A stretch of DNA of 64,000 nucleotides from Salminus brasiliensis (lineage: Eukaryota; Chordata; Actinopteri; Characiformes; Bryconidae), in NCBI RefSeq assembly GCF_030463535.1, contig NC_132896.1, positions 32,169,680-32,233,679 of the forward strand. Reading direction: 5' to 3'. Position 1 is the stretch's first letter, and each line of letters opens with the position of its first letter. Positions 9,605 through 20,335 of the stretch are shown here, piece by piece. Both the position numbers and the translations under genes were made by a program. The notes under the pieces were generated by a model. The model saw only the letters and a list, made by a program, of their open reading frames with translations, had not been told where the DNA came from and did no database searches.

Positions 9605-12390
9605 GTAAAAGGTAATCAGGTTTTATCAGATTAAACTTAAAGGTGTAGTCTGGCGTATAATCAGCGTAGCATTTATCACAGCCAAGACATCAAGTTCGCT
9701 TCTTTAGTTTACAACAGGAGATGCTAGGCTAATGTTGCTAACAACGGCTGGACTCAGGATCCGTAAATACAAGCCCAAAACATCTCATAAATTATGCAAA
9801 CAGTGATTCCCAACCCAGGTCATGGCAGACCTCCTGCCCTGCACACCACCCTTAACCCAGGAAGAGCTTGTTAATTGGCTGGTTAGCTGGATCAGGTGTG
9901 TTGCGATGTAAACACTAAGGGCTCTACCTTACACCCTGCACAAGGCGCGCTGTGATGCTCATCGCTATCTTACACCCCACTAACAGTCTATTTCCACGCC
10001 TTCCACCTGCGTCGTTTAAACAGCAGCGCTGCTTGTGAATATCTCTATGCTGATGGGCGCGGTGGTCTCCAAATGAGGGGTGTTCAGGTCAGTTTCTGGA
10101 GTATTGCTGTATTTGTATCTCAGCAGCGGAAAACATAGCAGGAGCTCCACTGACTGAAAACAGCCTAGACAGACGTTCGTCAGCAGTCAGACGTTCGTTG
10201 CTATCTTGGCAGTGAATTGTCAACACAGGTGTGTGCAGCCTAACGCTCGTAAACCCCCCCCACGCTTTACACCACTGAAATAGCAACCTGCCAAGGTCAG
10301 TCAGACCGCACCTGGCTCTTAAAGGGAACGGCGAGCGACACGCTGATTGGTTTATTAATGCACGTTGCGCCCAAAACAAACACACCCATGATTCATTAAG
10401 AGACTCAGTACATGACTTTTTCTCAGTTCGAGAAGCCCCCTAAATCAAGCTACGTGCTGCGTGTTTGTCAGCTTGCTGAAAAATCCATAAAATAGGCCCT
10501 GTGATATAAAAGGTCCTCCGATTCTCACCAGGGTTGAGCCCACTGGGTTAGATGGGTAAGGCAGTGTGACTTACTTTAGACTGTGAATCTAAAACTAACC
10601 TCTGCAGAAGTGAATGGGGTCGTTTCGAGTGACCGCTCCAGTTTTAGCTTATACTTTTGAATAAATCACGCACAAACCTGCACAAACACTACAGGCATTA
10701 CAGGCATTAACTCTACGCTCTCATAGAGTCCATTAGTCTATTTTGAATAAAGTGCGGCGCACGCTAGTCCTGCTGTTGCGTCATTTGTGGCCTGCACAGT
10801 ATAAACCTAGCTTAGTACTTTTGATAGCCTTTTTTATGCAAATGAATTAAGATGTTGTATATTTATTATAGAGACTAGATTGGCAACACTTAAGTTCAGT
10901 GTTGGTGACCCACATCAGCTTAGCATGTCCTCTAGTAAACTAAAGAAGCAAACGTCAGATACCAAACGTCGACTGATCGACGGCGTCTGGGATCAGTATT
11001 AAATCATGGTGTTTCCATTTTTTTGCCAAATTATTTCTTTAAATTGCACAAATTATAATTAGTTGCCTGCGGCAGAATGACGAGTCTCCCGGACGTCTAA
11101 ACATGCTAAACACCCCCCAAACCCCCCTTTTCTCACTCACAGGGCAAGCACCACCTGCTTAAGGTCCAGATCCTAACATGAGTCAGGGGAGTTAACAAGG
11201 TAAAACCTGCTGATCAGTCTAATCTCACTTATATCCAGGTGTTGTCAGATGTGTACAGGTCACATGGAGAAAGCTGGCTAATGTTTATTTTATAAGATAG
11301 ATTGATTGATTGATTCAGATTTGTCATTGCACAGTACAAGTACAATGAAATACAGTCAGTATAGTAGCATGAAAAATACATGTACAGTAGTGCTATAATA
11401 CAAGAGTGTAAAAGCAATAAATGAATATGATATGAAAATGGGTAGTGAGATCTACAAATTGTGTATATAAATAAATAAATAAATACATCTAAAATATATA
11501 GTGTGCAGAATATTTACTATACAGTCTGATTAATTCTGTACTGAATACACAATATTGAATTTACAATATTTACAGTGGCCATTAGTGTATCTCAAAGAGA
11601 CATGCTTCGAATGCTTTGAATCTGTTCATAAACTGTAATTTAATGAACATTAATATTATGAACCACAAGGCTCTAAATTGCAACTACAGTCACATGACTT
11701 CTAGGTACTGGGCAGTAATGAAACTACTTGGTAGAGTAGTATGCAAAAGCTTGGGCACCCCTTGTCAAATCACTGGTAATGTATGCATATCAGATTAACA
11801 CATTAATACACAATTACTGTTAATTTGCTTAATTTAACCTAATAGGTACATTTAAAAGTGGCACAAATGAAGGATATGGAGAATAACCTGTATCTTGATT
11901 TGTCCATTTTATGTTAAATTCAACAAATAAATCAAAATTGGGTGTAAAAATGATAGATTTGAGTTAGTTTACCTTGGAGGATTTGTTCACGTATTTGCAA
12001 ACTTAATAGACTGCACTCTGAAGTGGAAGAAAACTGGACTGTCTACATAAATAAATGTTTGCATGAATGATGAACACGAGAAATATATCGAATAATTATG
12101 AAAAAATAATAAATAAATCATAATAAAACATAAAATGTGCTATTTGTAATATACAGAAACGTTTCCATGCTTTTATAATCTTCATTTTGCAGCTAAACAT
12201 TAAACAATATACATAATAACAATACCAGCAATATCTAGAAAACTTAATACTTTTACTTGTGCAAGTATTTTTATAATATAACTCAATGACACATATCAGT
12301 AGACAACAAAGGGTATTTCTACCTTCACTCAAGTGCAGGTTTTATGTGCTTTGTGCACCCGATGCCTCATTGTCTCCTTTTTTCTTACAG
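9605..12390. other. Intron or 3' flank of the mgarp-like gene
   Basis: No gene is supported here. The stretch holds a LINE-like 3' tail at about 11288-11420 (motifs TTGTCATTGCACAGTACAAG and a GATT run) and a transposon end (ATGCAAAAGCTTGGGCACCC) at about 11738. A run near 10089-10385 is open on the minus strand but looks like chance. Confidence 0.5.
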
Positions 12391-12525
12391 TCAGAAGTCC
12401 CACGATGGTTAACCTGTTCCCCACTGATGAATAAGGGATGTGCCTTCCCCACCTTTCTGTCTCCTATCCGTCACCTTGACCTCACCTTCACTCCGGACCA
12501 TTTGGATTCAGCTGCAGTGATTTAG
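12391..12525 (+). CDS. Possible alternative last exon of the mgarp-like gene
   Basis: A strong acceptor (a long pyrimidine tract ending TTCTTACAG) is followed by 44 codons in phase 0, the phase left by the donor at 9605, ending at the TAG 12523-12525. The product (SEVPRWLTCSPLMNKGC and on) is unlike the acidic exons and I do not recognise it. No good AATAAA follows. It may be a minor exon or chance. Confidence 0.3.
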   Translation, partial: SEVPRWLTCSPLMNKGCAFPTFLSPIRHLDLTFTPDHLDSAAVI

Positions 12526-12734
12526 CCCTGCATGATGCTTTATGATTTATGTGAAATCTCTACTTATATTCATTACATTCATCTAACTGTTACTGGAACA
12601 CGTTTACTTCAGTGGAACAAACACTACTGACCAGTCTTTGGTTACAGCCTGGAACGCACAGTTACCCCCCCCACCCCCCCACCCCCCAACCCCCCAAAAA
12701 AAACAAAAAAAAAAACAAAAAAACAAGCCCGAGT

Positions 12735-12935
12735 CAGAGAGAGCACAATTGGCCTTGCTTTCTCCAGGGTGGGTTGATGGCACTTCCTCCCCACTTCGCT
12801 TCTAATGGGATGTTGGTCAGCACAGGCGTCTGTTAGCTGTTGTATTGCAGCTGGGGAGCCGTGCTGGCAGTTTGAGAAGAGGAGGTGGCTGAGAGATGGG
12901 CTAGTCTTCACCTTCCTAGTGTTGGGGGCATTCAT
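12735..12935 (+). mobile_element. tRNA-derived SINE fragment, family D
   Basis: The stretch GAGTCAGAGAGAGCACAATT, the later GTCTGTTAGCTGTTG and the end CCTTCCTAGTGTTGGGGGCA match the family seen at 4.0 (reversed), 47.8 and 49.1 kb. A C-rich and A-rich simple run lies just before it at 12665-12725. Confidence 0.6.
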
Positions 12936-13468
12936 ATGAATGGGGATTGGGTAATTGGCCTTCCAAATTGGGTGGAAAATGGGGTACAAGAAATGATTTG
13001 ATAATTATAGCTGGTTATTTGTTTACGAACTGTCCAACTCCTGGATAAATCCTGGACCATCTGTGCGTCTTGATATTTACAGTAGGAAAGTTGTGAAGGA
13101 TCAGTTTGTACTTTTATCCTTTTTCGATTTTCATTTCCTATGCACCGAATCACGGATGGACTTGTTTACCCTACCTCAAACCTCACTCCAGTCAGCCATG
13201 CTTTCTCCTTGACGTGGAAACAGCTGCTATATCACCAGGCCAAAGCCCTGCCATTCCAAGCGCACACTTCCAATAAGCACTGCCACAGATACACACCAAC
13301 ATGAGAACTTCCTAGTCTAGTCCTTGGCTGTTCTTTTCTCAGGCACCTCGGTCACTATTTTCTATGAACATATGCATTATTGATTTGAGGGATTTTTTGT
13401 AGTATGAACAGATACACTGTCATACACTCCTAAAATAAAAAAGGCTACAAAGGGCATTTTGAGCGATG

Positions 13469-13524
<56 letters not shown>

Positions 13525-13905
13525 ATATTATTATATGTCCAAAAGTTTGTGGACACCCCTTCCAAAGAAAGCATTCAGCTACTAAGTTGGATACATTGCT
13601 GACATAGATGTGAAATCGCATACACACATATAGCTTGTCTAGTCCTATTAGATAAGTACTGCCAATAGAATAGGACTGAATAGGAATAGGCGTGGGCTAG
13701 CAGTGAGCAGTGTTCTCACTATCCCACCTCATCCCAAACCAGCTCCCCAACTCATCCTGAAGGTACTGGATGGAGCACCATTACCATCCACTGGACCTCA
13801 CTAATGCTCTTGTCGCTGCATTTAATCAAAGCAATACGCAGCAAAAACAGAAACAAGCAATGAATGCACAGGTGTCCCAATACTTTTGTCCATATAGTGT
13901 ATATT
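13469..13905. mobile_element. (AT)n run followed by a short family A MITE
   Basis: About 25 AT pairs at 13469-13520 abut a family A element (about 13535-13905) with the left end GTTTGTGGACACCCCTTCC and the right end CCCAATACTTTTGTCCATA. It is shorter than the other copies because of internal deletion. Confidence 0.75.
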
Positions 13906-14207
13906 TCGTTTTGTGTCGCTCAAAGGACTATTTGTAGCACCTTTTTGTAGCAGTCTTAGTCCTAAGAGTGAGGGACACTCCTTTACTGGCATATATGGGA
14001 AATGAAGGCTAGGTACGACACCTTTCTACCTCACCTTTACTTGTAGCTGCTGATCCTTCACAATATTTCTCCTACTTCTCCTTCTTGTGAAAACCAGCAT
14101 TGGAAGAGTTCGACTGTGAAAGGTTAGAGATGTGAGGTGCACTTTTACTCTTATCCTGTACTTTTAACTGTTTTCTTCATGATCTGTGAATATTTCCTTA
14201 TTTACAG

Positions 14208-14645
14208 CAGATCCTCTGTACACAAATGTGAATCCCGAGTGTTTCCCACATCTCATCCGAGGACCAGAACTCTTCTTTTTTTACACGTCTATTACACATC
14301 TGTGTGTTGATGGTCACTACTCTCTTAGGACAAGCTCATTAAGCTTCGGCAATGCAGTATTATCCGGTGAAGCTTGTGTCCAGGTATTGTTTTAGAGGCT
14401 TCTAGCTGAGGTTCATGTTTAATTAGGGGGACTCAAGCTTCCATAGTTACATTCATTTTTTGTCTTATGTTATATTTAGCTCCTGAAATGGCTTGAGGGA
14501 TGTGTAGTGTGTAGTGTGTAGCTGTCTGTGCTGTCCTGCGGTTCAATGCTTGTATCAGCGGTCAGTGGTCGCAGGTCTGACCATTGTTAGTGAATGTAGG
14601 CAGTTAAGTCTGATTTAAATAATAAAAAGGAATGAATGGTGTGTT
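14208..14645 (+). other. Possible terminal exon and 3' end of the mgarp-like gene
   Basis: The acceptor TATTTACAG (with a second AG three bases on) opens sequence that, in phase 0, stops after seven codons (QILCTQM). It continues to an AATAAA at 14621-14626, followed within 15-70 bases by a GT-rich stretch, the classical layout of a poly(A) site. This is the most convincing transcript end before elf2, and would make 14208-14645 a mostly untranslated last exon. Not proven. Confidence 0.4.
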
Positions 14646-14661
14646 GTTGTCCAGTGTGTTT

Positions 14662-14706
<45 letters not shown>

Positions 14707-14854
14707 GTTAACGCAACGGTCTTCAGTCCTGGTCTTGGAGGCCCACTGCCTACACTGCCTCTGGCTGCAGGGTCGGGGAACCCTCAGGTAGCATGTGAGA
14801 GTCTTATGTGAATTGAGGCTTCATGATACAATGAGAGCAAAATAAGAAGATACA

Positions 14855-15040
14855 CCACATGGACTAAAGTATTGGGACACCTGCTCATTTAACTGTTTCT
14901 AATGGATTTCAGAGCATTGCTGTGAGGACTTGATTGCATTCAGCGCAAAGAGAATGTTAGTGAAATCAGGATGTCGGGTGACGATCACCACCAAACCTCA
15001 TCCCCAACGTGCCCCAAAACTATTGGATAGCACAGAACAT
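14855..15040 (-). mobile_element. Truncated family A MITE, reverse orientation
   Basis: The end GGACTAAAGTATTGGGACAC lies at the left, so the copy is inverted. The body has lost its other end. Confidence 0.6.
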
Positions 15041-15578
15041 TGGATATAATAATACACCCGTTAAAAGACCCTACAAGGCCTCTGTAGGCCAAAAGGCTGG
15101 TGCTATAACAGGCCTTTTCAGGTCTGCTAGACTTAAGCCTTTTCAAGTCGTAGCAGATTTTTAGGGCGGATGAAAAACTGCCAATCGCACATTAAGCGAC
15201 TGGGGATCATCCACTACTCGACCTGAACCTGTTGCAGAACCTGTTGCTGCCAATACGCCCCAAAACATGGGTACCCCACATTACCTAGAAGATGCAGATT
15301 TGGGCCACTATTTGCACCGCTGACCCAAAACGGAAGAAAGGTGAGAACGCCTTTAGGAAAGGATGTGGGTGGGAAGACGGCTCTATAGGATGCTCTACAT
15401 ATGAGGCAGGTACAGATAAAATAAGGACCTGTCCTACAACTTACCTACACTTTCTGTGCTCAGTTTTAATGGGCTGTTTACTGGACCCGTCTAGACTGAG
15501 CCGCTGACCAGTATACACCACTAGACAAATCTGCAGACTAGTGCCAACCAGCACAGAGATATCTTTATCTTTAAATGC

Positions 15579-16094
15579 ACTGTATGTCCAAATGTTTGTG
15601 GACGCCCCTTCTAATAAATGCATTCAGCTACTTTAAGCTGCACCCATTACTGACACAAATCTGCAAGTGCACACACACAGCTTGCCTAGTCCCTGTAGAG
15701 AAGTACTGCCAATAGAATAGGACCCTCTGGAGCAGATAGACATGACCCTATTGGCACCATGCTGTCTAATAATGCCAGGCGTGGGCTTATAGAGGGGTAT
15801 AATAAAGCCCCCCAGCATTGAGGAGCTGTGGAGCAGTGGAAGAGCTGTGTTCTCTGGAAACATGGTTGGTGGTGGAGCCCCATCCAGTACTTTTAGGATG
15901 AGTTGTGGAGTTGGGGGGTGATGAGGCTCACTAACGCTTCTGTTTCTGAACGCAATCAAACCCTCACAGCAGTGCTCTGCTCCAAAAACCTGGACCTTCC
16001 AAAAACCTTCTTCCCTAGAGACAGTTACTCCAACAAAAGCAGGATCAGCTCTCGAGGTATGAGCAGGTGTCCCAATACTTTTGTCCACACGGTG
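15579..16094. mobile_element. Family A Tc1-type MITE, near full length
   Basis: The left end CACTGTATGTCCAAATGTTT and the right end CCCAATACTTTTGTCCACA bound a 516-base copy with the usual body. It ends only about 30 bases before the CRE cluster of the elf2 promoter, so it marks the upstream limit of that promoter. Confidence 0.8.
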
Positions 16095-16126
16095 TGTGTT
16101 GCATATATGGCGTCAGAAGCACAGTG

Positions 16127-16288
16127 TGACGTCAGGGCGAGTGTTCGTGAACGCTGCGTCTGGATATAACGTTGCGCTTTGACATCAAAAACTTCAAAAG
16201 CGTCACAACGGACCCCAAAACGTGACGTCGACGTCGAAAGCGTGACGTCAGGAGGACGCCGTGAGGTCAGGCGCGGGCTGTGACGTCT
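16127..16288 (+). promoter_or_regulatory. Cluster of cAMP-response-element sites at the elf2 5' end
   Basis: Within 162 bases there are two perfect TGACGTCA palindromes (16127-16134 and 16243-16250) and two one-base variants (TGACGTCG at 16223, TGACGTCT at 16281). The area to about 16700 is locally CpG-rich. CREB/ATF proteins bind this sequence. Placement just upstream of a donor that suits a 5' untranslated exon suggests the main elf2 promoter. Confidence 0.65.
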
Positions 16289-16299
16289 GGGCGAGTGTC

Positions 16300-16705
16300 T
16301 GTGAGCGCTGCGGGTCGGAGGAGCTTCGGTTCAGTCAGTTCTGCAAACAAAACGACAGACAGACAGACAGAGAGAGAGACAGACAGAGAGACAGACAGAG
16401 AGAGAGAGAGGGGTAAATGAGCGAGAGACATCCAGCACAGCTGTAGACCGACCTCTTCGGCGTAAAGCACCGCGCACAGCCTGTAATTCACCTGCTTTCG
16501 GTCAAAACCACGAACTTTAAGGAGCTACGGCGTTAGCTAGCTTAGCTTAGCATAGCCTAGCCTAGCCTAGCCTAGCTGTTTATTTATTTACGTCGCTGCG
16601 TTGCTGTTAGCTACTGGCTAACTAACACCGAGCGGCTAGCGGCGCCTCAAGCAGCCCAAAAGCTGCTAGATCTGCCTCGGGAGTAAACCGCAAACGTGAC
16701 ACACG
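16300..16705 (+). other. elf2: Probable elf2 5' untranslated exon 1
   Basis: A CpG-rich stretch ends in the strong donor ACACG/GTGAGA at 16705/16706. The next coding exon has its own acceptor at 20210, so a non-coding first exon is needed, and this is the best candidate. The transcription start is not visible. A GACA/GAGA run lies at 16354-16411 and CTAGC-type short repeats at 16540-16575, with TTAGC repeats again in the intron at 16800-16828. Confidence 0.5.
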
Positions 16706-17462
16706 GTGAGAACATAGTGTTTATTACTTTATTACTTTCTGCAGAGATCTGATCCAGCTGGTTGGCGTTTCAGTGGCATTTAATAAAGCCAGGTCTGGCG
16801 TTAGCTTAGCTTAGCTTAGCTTAGCTAGCTGGCCTGCTAGCGCTAGCTGGCCGAGCTGCGGAGGCCTCGGCTCTGGCTGTTGTTTACATTGACTGCTGCT
16901 GGCAGCCCGGTCCCCTCGGCCCGGTGCCTCTTATATTAGACAGTAGATAACTGTGATCAGTGTAGATCCGTGTAAATGCAGCTGTAGGACACTGTGGGGG
17001 AATGCCAGGGGAGATCTGCTGGTCGGTGGCTAAAATCTGGCTGTACTTCGGACTGTAGGCGATGCACAGCAAGCAAAGCTCATATGAACGGTGCTTAAGT
17101 TGGGGAAACTCACACAGGGGGAGCATATTTTGGGGTTTCCCTCAAAAAGAGGACACTGGGGACATGTAGGATAGCTGTCTAGCTATCTAGGTGTCCACCC
17201 TGGTGGGGATGTTGTGTCTGGGGGTCTTTCAATCTTCAATCTTCAATCAATCCATCCTAATAAAATCCTGCCTTCATTTCAGCTCATGTATCTTTTAAAT
17301 GACATAATAAAGCTAATAGCTTTGCTTTAACCACATTTTACACTATTATTATTATTTGCATGGTAATAATATTAAAGGTACTAATAAATAAATGCATTCA
17401 TATGACATCAAATATGGCAGCTGCCATAAAAACAAAAATCCCCTATTGCACTGGACGCTGTT

Positions 17463-17545
17463 CTGTCCTCCGGCTGTGTCCGGCTGTAGGCTGTGTCCGG
17501 CTGTAGGCTGTGTCCGGCTGTAGGCTGTGTCCGGCTGTAGGCTGT
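17463..17545. repeat. 17-bp tandem repeat, about four copies
   Basis: The unit CTGTGTCCGGCTGTAGG is repeated head to tail about four times with almost no change, inside elf2 intron 1. Confidence 0.85.
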
Positions 17546-19187
17546 GACTGTGTCTGTGTGGTTGAATTGATTGTTGATTTTCATCCACCGAGACAAAACC
17601 AACACGTTTGTGGTGTGTCTAGAGGTATCTGTGAGTTGATTGACATTTTTCAAGCATGTTTAGGCTGCGGTGTGGTTTTAGCAGGTTGACCAGAGGTTGC
17701 AGGGACTAATCGTCGTGGAGGAAACGTCCAGGACGAAGGGGACGTATGGTCAGCCTAGCCAGTAACTCAATTTCAGCCCCATCTCTGAAGCACAGAAAGT
17801 AAGCAGGGGTGTTATCAAGGGGTTGGGCTCAGGGAGCATCATGGATTTAGGCTGTTTATGAACTTGTGCATTGTTTCCTTGCTTCGTCCCCTCGTGTCCC
17901 CTCGTGTCCACTGTGTTTGCAGGAAGTACTGAGCTTTGGAGGCATCCCGCCAACATCGGCTCCAGCACAAACACAAAGGCTTCTTAAACTAACTGAGCAG
18001 GAAATGAAGTCGAAATTTGCTTCCTTCTGTTCTTATCCTTCTTGTCCCTGCCCTTTTCCCTCCTTTTCACTTTCTTATCCTCGCTCTCATGCAAGATCTA
18101 GTATCTCCATTTTTTGGCGGTTGTTTTTTACGGTATGTCAAACGTTACCAATAAAAAGTTGTGCATTAAATTCCATTGAAAGCCAGGAAGGTTTTTACTT
18201 TGTAAAAGCTGCGATTTTGGAGATACAGGTGTTTGCATGACGGCGCAAATGTCATATGTATGTGTCTGTGTGGCTGTAGACTAGCTAGACCAGACCAGAC
18301 CAGAGGTTGAGGTTAACGATGACCTACATGTGGACTGTTGTGTTACCTACACATCACTCGGAGGTGATATTGTGTTGGTTAAAGTCACAGCAGTCTGTCT
18401 GAGGTGCTGCCTGGTCCGGGTGTTCGCCTCGTGGGTTCTGAGATTAATGCAGAACCGTTCCTGAGATTGGCCTTAGGAGTGTTTGGATGAAAACAGCTCC
18501 AGTGTAGCGCATGTGACTGGCCTGACAGGAAACCAGTCTCTTCCCTTTTTATGCCTGCATGTGGCTGCAGGCATACACACACACACACACACACACACAC
18601 ATCTGCCGTTATTCAGTTTTATTCCGGTCGGAAATGATATCCTGTGAGATGCTGAATGATTTGACCAAGCGTTCGGCCGGCAGTTGACCGTGGTGTAGAA
18701 GTGAAACTGAAAGAAGGAGAGGGAAGGCTGGAGAACTTGAAGGTGGCGTTCATGCAATCAGATTATATGGATTGAGCGGGAGGACGCGGTCAGACACGGC
18801 GCTCGTAATGTCAGTATCCGTAAACTAGGGCCTGGAAAGGGAGGTGGACAGTTTTTGGTGTTTATTGGTGTTGATTCATTTTGTGATCGTGATGAACTGT
18901 AGGCTTAGCTAAGTATCGTGAAAATCGTGAGTAATTAAGCAGCACTGTTTATCTGCATGCTGTAATACATAGAGCTTTAATTGGACGTAGTGCAGTTTGC
19001 CTGGTGTGTGTGTGTGTGTATTGTGCAATACTGTGATATTGCTGATGAATTGTACCTGTAATCTGAGCATGTTTGAAAGATAATACTTAATATGTAATGG
19101 TATTTGTAATGTTACTTACTTAATGTAATGTAATGTAATTTCTCTTAATAGGAATCTGGTTTATGTCTGGAGTTTCCAACTCTATAG

Positions 19188-19368
19188 GGCAGAGATAGGC
19201 AATTCTGGTCCTGGAGGGCTGGACTCCCCACAGTTTTGTGCTTTTCCTGCTTAGACACACCTGATTCTACTCACCTGTTGATCACCAGGTATAGTAAGCT
19301 TGTTAGAGGTGGGACATCAGCAAACTCTGCTGGACTCCGGCCCCTATACCCACCCCTGCTGCAGAGTA
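19188..19368 (+). repeat. Dispersed repeat, family C
   Basis: The order GGCAATTCTGGTCCTGGAGG, TTTTGTGCTTTTCCTGC, TCACCTGTTGAT and CCCACCCCTGCT recurs at 30580-30735 and, in part, at 26690-26825. Several diverged copies show a mobile origin; class not decided. Confidence 0.65.
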
Positions 19369-20209
19369 TAGTGTCGTCACTGTACTAGAATTTAAGCTCC
19401 AGTAATTGCTAGGGTCCGAAAATGATATATCGCACCTCATGCAAGTATTTGCAATGAATAGATCTGGCACAAGCAGCAGCAGTTTGAAATGGACAAAATT
19501 AAAGATCACTAAATGTAGAAATTCAGAAACGCCTGTTGGCTGATTAGCACAAGCTTAAACGTGAATTAGGAATATTTTCAAGCCACGAACTGTGTTTATA
19601 CAGCAATAAAGAATTTACAGCATCTTAAAATCTCTCAGAAATGATATATGCTGCGGTGTGATGTGTGATGAGAGAGTCTCAGAAAGTTAGTATTGGGCAT
19701 TTTAATCAATTTTAATTTGTTAGAATCTAAAATATTGAATCTAAAAATATAAATTCTCTTCCTAACTTCATTAAAGCAGACTTAAATATCATCTGACACT
19801 TTGATGCAACGTGATATTAAAGTTTATCATCACCCGCACTGAACAGACTCTGATTTCTCCGAGGATGAGTTTCAGGTTGTGTAGTCATGCTGTGTGAGGC
19901 CGTGACGCCGAACTAATCCGTTTAAAACACATGAATCATAACTCTGCTCTCGGCCCCACCCTACTCTCTCCTCCTTTTGCGCTCATCCTTTCATTTTCTC
20001 ACTCGCTCACTCACTCGCTCGCTCACTCACTCATATAAATAAACACTAAACACCACAGTGCAGTATTGTTCAGCAGTGAGTCACTGTGCGGAAACCATGA
20101 TTAAAAAGATCCGGTGGTGTTTAATGTGTTCTGTATGGGTCGTGTTGCCGGATGTTTGCCGTTTACAGTATTGGTCCAGAATATTGACAAGTGGTTGTTT
20201 CCCATCCAG

Positions 20210-20335
20210 GGTAGTTGGAGTTGGACGTCAGGGGTGCTGTGGGCCACAGAGGAATGAGTCATGACCTCTGTTGTGGTAATAGACGGTGGAGGGAACATAC
20301 TGGAGTATGTCACTGGGGAAGAGGAGGCACAGCAG
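20210..20335 (+). CDS. elf2: elf2 coding exon with distal start codon
   Basis: Acceptor CCCATCCAG, then 51 untranslated bases, ATG at 20261 and 25 codons ending EEEAQQ before the donor GTAAGC. Phase 0 at the 3' side. The [11 protein letters not shown] start is the reason for choosing this ATG. Confidence 0.9.

Larger units (their letters stand above)
16706..20209. other. elf2 intron 1
   Basis: No coding exon is supported. The intron holds a 17-bp tandem repeat (about 17463-17545), GT/CA runs (18571-18600, 19005-19020), and a dispersed family C repeat at 19188-19368. Open frames here are chance or microsatellite products. Confidence 0.6.
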
